From positions 5,518,001-5,582,000 of the forward strand of contig NC_060020.1 of NCBI RefSeq assembly GCF_021134715.1: DNA of 64,000 nucleotides. Direction: 5' to 3'. Every line of letters begins with the position of its first letter. Position 1 is the first letter of the stretch. The DNA comes from Daphnia pulex (lineage: Eukaryota > Arthropoda > Branchiopoda > Diplostraca > Daphniidae). Below are positions 1 to 11,350 of this stretch, piece by piece. Made by a program: the position numbers and the translations under genes. The notes below the pieces were generated by a model. That model made no database searches and was not told the origin of the DNA. It saw only the letters and a list, made by a program, of their open reading frames with translations.

Positions 1-1049
1 AACAAGGAAGAATTCGGTCACACCACATTAGCGGCGGACGTCATGCAACCCAAGTACGAATTATGAAAGATGTAACATATTCAAATTGGTTTAACGCTCC
101 TCTATCCTTCTCTTTTCAGGGCTAGTAAGCCTCTGACTGTATTGACGCAAGACACAACAAGCTTAGAAGGAGTCGAAATGTTGCTCAAAGAAACGGATCA
201 CAACGGATTTCCAGTCGTTGTGTCGAGAGAGTCACAGTTCCTTGTCGGCTTTGTTCTTCGGCGTGATCTGTCCCTTGCCGTCGGTAAGTTATGTTCGTAA
301 CGCTACTCGTCCGACTCAAATTGTTATTCTTTTGTTGGTTTTGTAAATATTTATTTTTGATCGTCTCTTTTCTTTTCTTTTACAGCCAATGCTAAACGAC
401 TAACGGAAGGACTGAGGGACGATTCACTAGTCTTATTCACACCTAATATCCCTTCACCTTGGCACGGATCACCACCATTGAAGTTGAGACGCATTTTGGA
501 TCTAGCACCGATCACAGTGACGGATCACACGCCGATGGAAACCGTCATCGACATGTTCCGGAAACTCGGCTTACGTCAAGTCCTCGTCACACATAACGGG
601 TAGGACACGATCATTTTACCTATTGCACTTAACTTTGATATTCACAAAGCTATAAATTAAGGTTAAAATTAGATTGAAGGACATGAAACTAGTTTACATG
701 TCTATTTGAGATTGTGCCATTTTTGGTTCCTTTCGTTGACCGTCGTAGCGGGCGTATCCGGTTTCGAGATGAAATGTGGCGTACGCTGACTGAGTGATTA
801 TTTGGCCAAGGTTGACCCACTCTTGATCTCTTAAAGCGTGTAGTAAGAAAGTGGGTCATCCTAGGATGTCAAATTTGTTTACCAAATATGGTTAATGCAG
901 CAAAGGGGGATAATCCGCTCACGCGTGTTTTCTTTTGTTCTTTTATTTTCGTCTTCAGGCGATTACTCGGCATAATAACCAAGAAGGACGTTCTACGGCA
1001 CATGAAGCAAATGGATAGCGAAGATCCAGATGCAGTCAACGCAAACTAA
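1..1049 (+). CDS. ClC-3/4/5-type chloride/proton exchanger, C-terminal CBS region (5' partial)
   Basis: Coding exons read by eye are 1-53, 120-283, 386-599 and 959-1049, all with GT-AG borders and continuous frame; TAA is at 1047-1049. They encode the cytosolic C terminus of an endosomal-type ClC transporter: an HTTLAADVM segment, a first CBS domain around DHNGFPVV and [12 protein letters not shown], and a second CBS domain with [28 protein letters not shown] and [12 protein letters not shown]. These blocks match the end of animal ClC-3/4/5 proteins (family knowledge). Such proteins exchange chloride for protons in endosome and lysosome membranes, and the CBS pair modulates gating by nucleotide binding. 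The membrane domain lies outside the window. An 18-base A run directly follows the stop codon; I read it as genomic 3' UTR because the introns are intact. The family is confident; the exact paralog is not. Confidence 0.93.
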
Positions 1050-2033
1050 AAAAAAAAAAAAAAAAAGCCAAAGCCGATCGAAAACTCGTCTCGGGGTGAT
1101 CATTTTTCTCTGTTTAGTAAAATTGTTCGTTAGTAGCAACACCATCGTGGGTGAGTCAAATCCACCCGCTTGTTAAGAAAGTGAAGGTTTTGTTTTGAAG
1201 GGTGCAAGTTGTTGTGGTGTTCGCACTCTCTCCTTGACTTCGCGCGACTGTTGAATGTTTTTTTTTTTCCCGACTCGAATCTTAGACATTTTATAACTAT
1301 ACTACCTTTTCATCGTTTAACTGACGTATTCTTTTCAGTCGCATTCTTTACATGCGATTGAAAATAGGTTTAATTCTTTTATTGACTGGTAGTTTTTTTT
1401 TTACCGTTCCACCGACCGCTTTTAACAAAAAACCAACAACCCAATTTCTTTAATTTTGAGGTCGGATGTGTTTTTCGATCTGAACTGACGGAGGGAAGTG
1501 AATGTAAAAACGCCTCTCGGTTTACCATCGTTGCATGTGCAGTGTGTACACGTACGAGATGTAACTACGATGCTTCTGTTCCGCTCTTGTGTGTATTGAT
1601 CGTGCCCTCCCCCTCCCCTTTCTTTCTTTCTTTCTTTGTCCATGGGACCCCATTGGCCCTTCAATTCCCTCTTATATAATCAATATCGTGATCGTCTCCT
1701 GTTTCTTCCTCTCACTCCCAAAGGCTATGCGCCTTCTTCTCATTTATCTATTTTGACTGAACGAAAGAAAATAGGACACATTCCCTTATTTGCTCTTTGC
1801 TTGAACTCCCGAAACGAACTAACGTGTGTATTGATTGCCAAAATCTTGTGGGAACGGAAGAGAGACAGACGGAGAGAAAACAAAAAGTAAACCTACACTT
1901 TGACCTTTTGAACGAACTTGCGATCGAACAAATAAAAAGAAACAACAACACGCATACGGAGAATTACAAATATAAACACGAATACAAGGAAGAATATGCC
2001 TAAACCACTTTTGAATGACGCACAAAAATAGTA
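1050..2033 (+). other. 3' UTR and downstream flank of the ClC gene
   Basis: No coding signal is supported. The stretch is pyrimidine- and A-rich, with an A run at 1048-1067, a T/C run near 1615-1637 and a possible polyadenylation hexamer AATAAA at 1931-1936. Open frames here on both strands are low-complexity and unsupported. Confidence 0.6.
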
Positions 2034-2060
2034 GTTTATTTTTTTATTTTTTTAAATAAA
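2034..2060. terminator. Convergent, two-way poly(A) signal region
   Basis: This T-rich then A-rich patch holds TTTATT words (AATAAA on the minus strand, downstream of the otopetrin A stop at 2242) and AATAAA at 2055-2060 on the plus strand (downstream of the ClC stop). It would let the two convergent transcripts end within the same 30 bp. Transcript ends are inferred. Confidence 0.45.
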
Positions 2061-2241
2061 TGGAACGTGAACGTGACCAAAGATTTCTTTTAAAATCTAA
2101 AGGTCACCCACGTCAATAGAAAGATCCAAGGCTGTTAAATTAAAACAAAAGTGCACAAAACTATTGACGGTTCGTTATCGTGCGTCATTGGAACTTGATA
2201 GGCTGAATCTTCGACAAGCTCCAATCCAATTAAAAGCGGTT

Positions 2242-5200
2242 TCACATGTAATCTGGCTTGGCTTTGTAGCATCGTTTCCAAATCTCGCAAAGGACGACGG
2301 TTGAATGGAATCGATAGAAAATGGCCAATGGCATGCACACGTTCATGATGATGATCCACGGCCATAAACCGTAGAATTGGAGTTGAACGGGGTTGACATC
2401 TGCACGCGATTTCTCTAAGGTGTTGACGGTCCACATGGCGAAATTGCACACCTGTTTTCAAAAGTTGGCATCAAAGTCGGTCAGTCAATGGGTACAAATG
2501 ATTGCGCGATTGCAATGCGCTCGCTCACCAAGAGGAATGTCACGACTTCGCGACCAGGTTTACGAGTCTGTTGATCTGCCGAGTAAGTGTTACGGCGGGA
2601 CGCATCCAGGATGAAAATGGTTTGAGTTACAGCCTGGACAAATGTCATTGTTATATGTAATCTTATAGGGGTAACCGTTAATTGTCTTCGTTTAAGCGAT
2701 CGCTTACCTGGAAAAGAGCGGCTAGAGCACTGAGAAGCACTAGAGCACTATCCTCGTCCTCGTTAATTGTATAATAGCCTGCGATAACGGTGAATATGTT
2801 GTACGCCATCAGACCGATTTGACCGAAAATGAGGAGGACATCGTCGAGGTCAAAATGGCGAGACGAATCGTAGCGCAATTCGCGGACCTGTTCCCGTGTT
2901 AATGATCTCATTAGTGATGATGTACGCGTAGCTACAGACCTAGAAAGCTACGCACCTGGACGATCCCGATGATTGTGGCCAAGAACGCCATACAGAAGAG
3001 GACGAAACGGGCCGCTCCCACTTCCATAATTGCCATCGCTCGGTATTCGGGGTTATTGATGAGGGCGAAGAAAAGAATCAAACTAATAATGGTGAGAACT
3101 AGGACGAAGATTCCGGCGAAAAGACCTTTATTAGCCTTGGCGCAATCGACTGAATAGTGATGGCGCGATCGACGGGCGATAGTCGGTGAATTAGACGAGC
3201 GTCGATCGTCATCATATCTACCTGCCGCCACGTTCTTCCACATGACGTAGAGAATAGCCGCACAGATGAGCGAGTACTCGATGGCGCAGGGAAAAAGTAG
3301 CGGGCTGGCGTCTTGGACAAGATGTCCCATGACTTCACTCCTCTTGCATTCGTCCAGTAAAGAACGACTGAAAATCGCTTGGTTGCTATGCAATATATCT
3401 TGGGGATCGACCAAAGCTTCGGCGTGCGCTTCCTCAATCGATGTGGCAGTCGTAGTTCGCGGAACGCTTGGTCCGTGCCCACCGCCACCATCTAATCGGA
3501 CGTATGATATATCGTCGGGAGTTTGACTGTTTCATATTTGTAATATCTTGAATGTGACTTACGACCGGATACATTGTGGTGGTGGAACTGTAGGATTTCG
3601 TGCTTGGTCTCTTCGATGATGACGTTAAGCCAAACACAGAGATTCGTAGCCACCATGTGCATCAAGCCAAAGTAAGCAATGGCTTTGGGTTTACAAAATG
3701 CCATCTATCAAAATGAATTAATTCCGTTATGCGTCACAGTTCATTGTCCATTCCATTCCGGTATTGCTTTGAGGTAGTATATATACGTGCCTTTGCGTTT
3801 AGAAAGATGAAGTACATTTGTATGAAGGTGAATACCATCCGAGTGGCTGGCGTGACGGCCATCAGAATGTTGTAACAGTAGCTGCCGGCATCGATCTCAA
3901 AGTACTGAGCGAATTCGAGACCGGAATAGATCATTGAACCCACGCCAAATGCTGCAGATAATGTCATCAATTACAGTTTATATGTCGATATTATTGATCT
4001 TTCTTTCCTTACAGACGGCTCCAATTCTTAGGTAGAACGAACCGTGATGAGTTGGCTTATTCCCGGCAGGGTCGCTGTAGGCTCGTGATTGGCTAGCCAC
4101 CTCATCCAGAAAGTCGTCAGTCTGTTTGAAATCCACCATAGACTGCTTCGGCCCGCAACCTAATTAATCAGAAGAGCCTTTCAAAAAATTGCGTAGTTTT
4201 GAAACCGGATCTGGAACACTTTTTAAATTAATGTAACCCGAAAATGCCGTGAGTAGAATTTTTTGAAATATTCGGTCACCATTGAAAACAAAAAAATGGG
4301 TAAGCTCTTTCTGCGATATTTCCGCCTTTTACGTCCATTGAATTTCCCATTCTCGTCAGATGTTGGGTAAAAAGAACTGTTGTTGGCATGTTAAGTAGGA
4401 AGCAGCGCATTCCGGTTAGGTAAAATGGCCATTTCGTGATACCTTGGTAGTTTATTCGATGCCTAGAGCACCAGTAGCTTATACGTAAGGTAAGAGACAC
4501 TTGGTGTATCCAGTTAAAACCGGAAACCTCGACTTAATCTAATCTTAATTTCAAACGTAGATTTGACTTAAAAAAGACATCTATACATTTACATACTTCA
4601 CCAATTCTTACATATGTTCCGATTAATGGCAGCTTTGTTCCGGAGCATCGTGATAAATACGTAGAGGAAATAAGCGATGCAACCAAAGTAGAGATACAAG
4701 TAGAAACCCTATAGAAATCGAAACAAAAAGGGCAAACGCCAACGGTCGCATTTTGGGTGGGTGGGGATTAAATGGGGAACTCATTTTTTACTGTAACATC
4801 TTTTTTGTTACCAAGTATGAAGACGAAGTCACGTGGTTGGAAATGACTTCCGTCATCGGGAAAGCCAGCCCCATAACAATCAAAAACTTTGCATAGAGCG
4901 CACTAATTACGGCCAGAAAACTGTCGCTGTGGGATCAAATTTTTGAAAAAGTTGAGGATGTGAATAAGTGAGCGTTATTTTTTTTTTCTCTCGGTTTCGT
5001 AACCACAAATCGACAAATAATTGTACATACTTGCCGCGTTTCCTCCACCGTTTGGACAACACGTCTGGCACGACGGCCACGTTCATTTTGGTTGTGCATG
5101 TGGACATTGCAGATGGAGTACCTTCTCTCGTCATGGAACGCCTTTACACATCGTGGGAATTTCAAAAAAAAAAGTGTTGGGCTTTGGATTTTTATAAGAA

Positions 5201-5774
5201 ACTGTTAGACAGTCCGTAGGCCTACCTTTCGTATTGACTAGGTATGCGAAGGAATGTGGTCTTAAAGGCAGACGAAATGCGAGTTTTGTTGGCTTCTTCT
5301 CTTTTCTGCTTGATCTCGTCGCTTGCGTCGATTTGAGCCATCCAGCCGGACGACGGAAGATTTTTTTTCGAGACCAGAGTCACTTTTGGAGAATTCGGTG
5401 CGGACGACGGCGTCATGTCTCCTGGCATCCAGTTGGCGTTGCGGAAACCCAAATCGCAATCGGGCGAAGAGTAGTCGTCAGTCGGCGTAGTCGGCATCGT
5501 CTGCTGATTCAGTACGTTTGCTCCTCCGATGCCGGAATCCTTCCGGCACAACGTTTCGTAGCCGCTAGTTTTGACGATTTCGTTGGCGGTGAGCGGTTCT
5601 TTTTCTGACTGTGCAACGCTTTTGACTGTTTCATCCTCTTCCACGAAACGATCCCGTGTTTGCCACGAGGGTGGACTTTTGGATTTTGGAGTTTTAAAAA
5701 ACAAATTCAGCCAGTATTCGGCAGTATCTAAATGGAGGCTGGATTGCTACTTACGATACACAAGGCTGCGACAT
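2242..5774 (-). CDS. Otopetrin proton channel (paralog A)
   Basis: Twelve exons give 757 codons in frame: 5755-5774, 5226-5675, 5031-5141, 4812-4926, 4612-4708, 4013-4159, 3791-3951, 3563-3704, 2956-3491, 2708-2887, 2529-2633 and 2242-2451. Otopetrins are multi-pass proton-selective channels of the plasma membrane. Recognised blocks are ALYAKFLIVMG, GFYLYLYFG, HHGSFYLRIGAV, FGVGSMIYSGLEFAQYFE, HMVATNLCVWLNVIIEETKH, FPCAIEYSLICAAILY with HHYSVDC, and the C-terminal WPWIIIMN with FHSTVVLCEIWKR. The cytosolic N terminus (about residues 1-190) is hydrophilic and unconserved. The start is a 20-base exon (ATG at 5772-5774) chosen because it restores phase to exon 2. The 5' two introns are the least certain part. 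The intron after 3791 needs a GC donor. Paralog B lies 2.4 kb upstream in the same orientation. Confidence 0.93.
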
Positions 5775-8199
5775 GTTGATTAGAGCCGTTGCTCGCCTGT
5801 TTTTCACTATTTATGGGTGGCCGAGTGGATAATTCCGCCGGGTTGTTTTGTTTCGTTTCTTGTTGAAGCATATAAAATAAAGAGTCGTATTTTCAGTCAA
5901 AATTTTCTAGAGTCAGTTTAGTTGAAGTCTCTAAAAGTTCTCTTATTTTGGAGGGGAAATGTTTGTTGACACACGTGCCAGTTGTAGGATCAACTCAGAA
6001 ACGACCTAGTCAAGCTATTGCTAGGCAACAACACACAAGCACTCTCTTGGCGTATCGACCCAGCGCAAATTGCATTTCGGGTGGTATGATACGTGGTAGA
6101 AAGCAATCGATGAGAGCAGCTCTATTTCGACTACAGTTGACACATGATTTAGAAAACTGGGAACATGATACCAAAAGAAAAATTGCTATAATACTAATAA
6201 CTTGACTTGAATTGATTGTTCATTGCTTTGTTGTATCTCTTTTATAGCATCGCACACGGTAGGACGTAAATCTGTTACCAACTAAACAATAAGAAAATTT
6301 CTCTTCAACTGGATGAAATTTTTTTGTGTAATTGTGTCTGCCTCTTTTATAATTGTACGTCACGGTCGTTGTATGTGGGAAGTTTCAATCGTCATCTAGC
6401 TCCCACTCTCTTTTTTCTCAACCCTTGCTATCGCAGTAATTTTAAAGGCGATTCAATGCGCGGTAAAATATCACGAAAAAACTGCACACTTACAAAATGC
6501 GATTTGTGTACGAACCATCACCATCATGTGCAATTCACCATCAAGAAAGAAGTTGAAAGTTGACGAATTTTTTGAAATTTTTTTATTTGTTCGCTATGTC
6601 TAGCTGATCAATCTCTTTTACCGATCTAATCCTTTCAGTTGTTAGTTACGGCTGGTTGAAACTTGAAGTTATAGACCTTTCAACGAACGGACGATCACTA
6701 GCTTCAATTTAAGACTGGGAGTAGCTTTTTACTTCGAATATTTGACACCGAAAGAATCGATGTTGGTCTGTTCTTGTATGCCGTCAGCGAACTTTGCTCC
6801 GTGGTCAGGAATACGAATGCCACATCTTTGAAAACATTTTACACAACGTCATCCATCATTTAGCCGGTATTCTTCCTTGTTCCAGTACCACTCCAGACTT
6901 GTCCGGCATTCATTTATCGGATTTACTCTCGCCATATGTGAATTTCATTAATAATAATGTTTCTTGGATTTGTCATCAGTATATGAGATTGATTGAAACG
7001 AAAGGGCTCCTGTCTTGAAATCGATATTTACGTGCATTTTTCTAGAATTCGGGTCGTGTTACTAAAAATGGAGACGAAATCCAAAACATGGACGGTTTTA
7101 TCTTGCATGCACGATAAGTCAAATGTTGTTATTTGGTTTGACAACAAAGAGAATAGGATGCGGGGTGCCTACTCATTTTCTTTTTAAAATCACACTCTTT
7201 TAGAATGAGTAAACTGATAGCTAGAGCATTTCCCAATGTCTTTCACTTCGTATCTAGTGCAATAGCTTTATTATTCCGTGCTATGTGGCTTGCATTATTT
7301 TTTTCCTAGTCGACTGTTTTCCTTGAGAATAACTTGGGATGCTTGTACGGTTGTTTGTGTCAAGCTAACGATTTCAGCAGGACTAGACTTCGCTAGACTT
7401 GATCAAATGGTGACATGGTTTTGTCAAGATTTTTTAATTATTATTGTTAGCATTTGAATGAACTTACTTAATAATTGCAGCCGAGCAGACTGAAATAATA
7501 TTTGAAAGTCTGCTTTTGGAAATTTGGTTTTTGTAGCGCGTTAAGATTTCACGGCGATATGGAAAAAAAAAGCTTTTTAAAATTCAAGCGGATTTATTTA
7601 TCCAGACTATGCAGTAATTTGGGATTGGTGCTGTTTTACCTTGAAATAAAAATACGCAAGAGGGAAAGCTGTACGACATCAGGCTAAGAATTCGTTGCTG
7701 AATTAGCTTTCTAGTCACGTCACTTTGGCTAATCAATGCAATTGTTCTTACAATTTCGACCACGAGCTATTGCACCTTTCCATGCAGTGGCTCATGCGTC
7801 TATCTTGAAGCATTGGCGTTTTTCCCGTGATGACACACTAACCTATAACCTGTTCTGACCGGTTACAACTGAAGATGGAAAACAAAAATATTTTTCTTTT
7901 TTTATGTAGTGTGCTGTCAATCGATATATTGAGCTACATAACATGTTATATAACATTCGGATTGCACGTTAGCGCAATTGATTTCAACGAAATGGTTGGC
8001 AAAGCTCTTTTGTCAAATCGCGATTGCCGACGTATACGTACCTATGCGGATATTTTTGTTAAATGGAAGTTGCTTATAGGATTGAGCTCAGAAATAATGG
8101 TTGGTGGATCTTTTACAGTATTATATGGCCCATCTTCTGCGTGTCGTCTGTTATTCTATAAGGGGGAAATGCGAGGAAATGGACGAGAAAGACTGGGCA
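5775..8199. other. Spacer between the two otopetrin genes
   Basis: Contains the presumed promoter of otopetrin A just above 5774 and the 3' flank of otopetrin B just below 8200. It is AT-rich. Short open frames (for example 7875-8237 on the plus strand) have no recognisable domain, and the last one runs into the antisense of the otopetrin B terminal exon. I see no gene. Confidence 0.6.
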
Positions 8200-11100
8200 C
8201 TAGACGCTTGCGAGCTGCTGAAGCGGAGTATGGTTAGATGATCTCTCTGTGATTTTGTAGCAACGTTTCCATATCTCGCAGAGACAAACTGTCGAATGGT
8301 AGCGATAGAAAATGGCCAGTGGAGAGCTGATGTTAGTGATGATAGTCCATGGCCACTGACCAAAAAATTGCGATTGGACGGGGTGGGCGTCGAATCGGCT
8401 CTTCTCCAACGTTATAATGGCCCACTGTTGAATGCGAGAAAATATTGAATGAATGAGACAATTGATCGTGATGCATCGGTTCTCATAGTACCATCGCAAA
8501 GTTGGTGACCATTAAGAAAGTGACGACTTCACGGCCAGGTTTGCGCTGCTCCTGGCGTCTAGTGTAGAGGTGTCGCTTGGAAGAACCGAGGACAAACACG
8601 GTTTGAGCTACAGCCTGCACGACGGCCGTCAAGGCATTGATTAGCACCAGCATCCTGTCCGGATGGTCGCTGAACTGGGTTCCGATTATGGTAAAGACGT
8701 TGTAGGAAATGACGCCCGTAAGAGCGACGATAAGCAGGATGTTGTCGAGATCGAGCGGATGGGAAGCATCAAATTGCAACTGGCTCACCTGGGAGAAGTT
8801 CATCAAACAAATGAGAAGCGTTTGGTTTTTATTGGTCATTATTTACACTTACTTGTATGATTCCAATTAAGACGGCGATCAACGTCAACATGTAAAGAAT
8901 CAGTTCGGCCAAATGGACGATAGTGATGGCTGTACTTTTGTATTCCTCGCGATGGATCAAGACGAAAAACAGTATCATGGCCAAAATGCTTAGCACCAAG
9001 ACAAAAATTCCAAAGAAGAGGCCTTTGTTGGCGTTGGTACAGTCGACGGAATAGTGGTGCGGGGAACGACGTTGCGAATACGGATAAAAGCTTCCGCGGG
9101 GCGTTCTGGGCGTACGGACGCCGGCCGGTGAATCGTTTACCGAACGGGCCAACTTTTGGTGGCGATTTTTTCCAGTATGTTTCCATATTTCGTACATTAT
9201 AGCGGCGCATATCAGAGAATATTCGATGGCGCATGGAAACAGGAAAGGACTGGCATTCTGCGTCAGTGTTCCCTTTTTTTTTTCAAATGATTGTAATTGA
9301 TTTAGTAACTGTGTAAGTAGGAAATACGAAAGCAAATAAGTCTATACCATCAAATCTGAGCGATGGCATTCGTCCGACAGCGTCCTCTTGCCCAGCCGAT
9401 GGTATGATGGAGAATGATATTCACCTTCATCCTGGACGTGGTCCAAAACTGTCTTGTTCAACCAGTGTCCAATCACGGCTGAAGCGTCAGGGTCGACGGC
9501 ATCTGCTAGTGGACGTCCTAGTCAATTATATCAGGTCTTTTGCCTAAAATCCAATCTGTCAAAAACCTGCTATTTGGACGAGCTCTTCACCGTGTCCAGA
9601 CACCTGATGCCGGTCGTGCTCGGTTGTGTCGCCACCTCCATGCTGCTCGAAATTGAGGATCTCGTGTTTTGTTTCCTGGATGATAACGTTGAGCCAGACG
9701 CAGAGGTTCGTGGCTACGATGTGCATCATTCCAAAACGAGCCACAATGACGTTGCTGTTCTTGACAATCTGAATCTGCAATATGCCACAGGTCGTAATCA
9801 ATTCAAGCTCTTTTTTGTTAAATGATTATTCATTAATAAAATCCTACCTTTGCATTTAGGAAAACGAAATACATTTGGAAAAATGTGAAGAGCATACGCG
9901 ACGCTGGCTGAACTGCCATCATTATGTCATCGCACAAAGGATTGGATGACATTTCAAAGTATTGAGCGAATTCCAGCCCGGAATAAATCATTGAGCCAAC
10001 TCCAAACACTGAAGAGGTATCGTATATGCTTTTAGAAACATTTATGATTTTGTACATGTGGGGTCTGAAATGGTCATATACCGACGGCTCCCATGCGAAG
10101 GTAGAAGGATCCGTGGTTGGGACTGTGTCTAGGATCGAGTTCTTTGCCAAGAGTAATCCGTAATCGACTGGTCATTATGTCCTCCAGGGACAATCCATTG
10201 TCTTGAGAGGCACCGTCGCCATCAGCCGTTGTTTTGGCTATCTTTTTATCCTTGAGACGCTGCGTCATTTGATACCAACCTGAATGGGATAGAATATTAA
10301 GCACATATGGTTTACGAAAAGCCAGTCGTTTGTCGGTGCTGCCGGTCGAGCGGGAAGTAGGTCATCTTTACGTCTTTTCCACGTTAGCGAGTTGAATTGG
10401 GTTTTCAAGAGGACGTAAATGTAGCCAAAGAATCCAATGGCCACAAAGTAGAGGTAAGCGTAGAATCCCTGTCCGACGACATTGAAAAATCATGCAATCT
10501 GGATCATTCTCTCTGCGATGATCTATCATTTTATCCGGCGGTTGTTTACCTCGTAGTAGTGAGATGGGATCTTGATGGAAATGACTTGTGAAGTAGGAAA
10601 GGCCACGCCCATAACTACCAGCATGATTCCGTATAGAGCGCTAAGCATGTCGACAGTAGCCTGCCTGATATTGTGACGACTGCGGTTCTTTTATTTACTC
10701 TTTTCAATCAAAATTTGGACTCGGGTCAACTTACTTGCCGTGTTGTTTCCATAATTTGATGACTTTCTCTGGGTGGTTCCGCTGATGTGTTGGAGTGTTT
10801 TGGCCGCTAAATGGCGGCAAAGACATCCGGTCATTGATTGTGGGCAGTGGCTGGGTATTGGCCAAAGTAATCTGATTTTCGCTTCGAAAATTCTGCTTGA
10901 TTATTGCTCCGCCTAGGATAGGTTTTTCTTTGACGGGTTTCAAGAGAGATTCCTGCTCGCTTTTCGCTTCTTCCGCAGCCGTCGATCTGACGCTTCCCAC
11001 CAAGGTTCCACTTTGGCCGTAATCAATATTGTTAAACCGTGTCGTCTTGCGCCAAAGAAAAGTGTCGTATTTCTATATTATCATACCTTTCCTGCGACTC

Positions 11101-11350
11101 GGTCGTCGCCGGAACTTTCTCTGCTTTTGATTCATTCGTATTCCCATCGCATGTTGGGCATATTTCCTTCGTATGAGACTTGACCTCAATCGGCTTGGGA
11201 CTGGACGGTCGCGATGTTGTGTGGTGGGACAAATTTCTGACGGCTGTGCAAATAAACTCAATGGAAGATCTCTTCCTAGTATTTCTGATAGCGGTAGCTC
11301 CATCCGCTACGCCGTTCTTCGAATGACCAACTTCGTCCACTCCTTCCCAG
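8200..11350 (-). CDS. Otopetrin proton channel (paralog B), extreme 5' end not located
   Basis: Eleven exons join in frame: 11087-11350, 10735-11010, 10550-10664, 10372-10468, 10082-10279, 9848-10008, 9591-9774, 9348-9517, 8853-9257, 8492-8788 and 8200-8424. They carry the same otopetrin blocks as paralog A: MLSALYGIMLVVMGVAFP, GFYAYLYF, NHGSFYLRMGAV, FGVGSMIYSGLEFAQYFE, HIVATNLCVWLNVIIQETKH, FPCAIEYSLICAAIMYE with HHYSVDC, and the terminal WPWTIITN with YHSTVCLCEIWKR. Three homologous exons have identical lengths in A and B (115, 97, 161 nt), which supports both models. The first listed exon starts in phase 2 after an AG with no in-frame ATG, so a small upstream start exon is missing. Paralog A begins with such a 20-nt exon. 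The 276-nt exon border at 11010 is inferred from phase. Some introns differ from paralog A (see findings). Confidence 0.92.

Noticed and set aside
1048-1067. A-run after the ClC stop codon suggested a processed retrocopy
   Set aside because: The upstream coding sequence retains introns at expected places, so it is a normal gene; the A-run is genomic.
7875-8237. 120-codon plus-strand frame
   Set aside because: No known domain; its end is antisense to the otopetrin B terminal exon.
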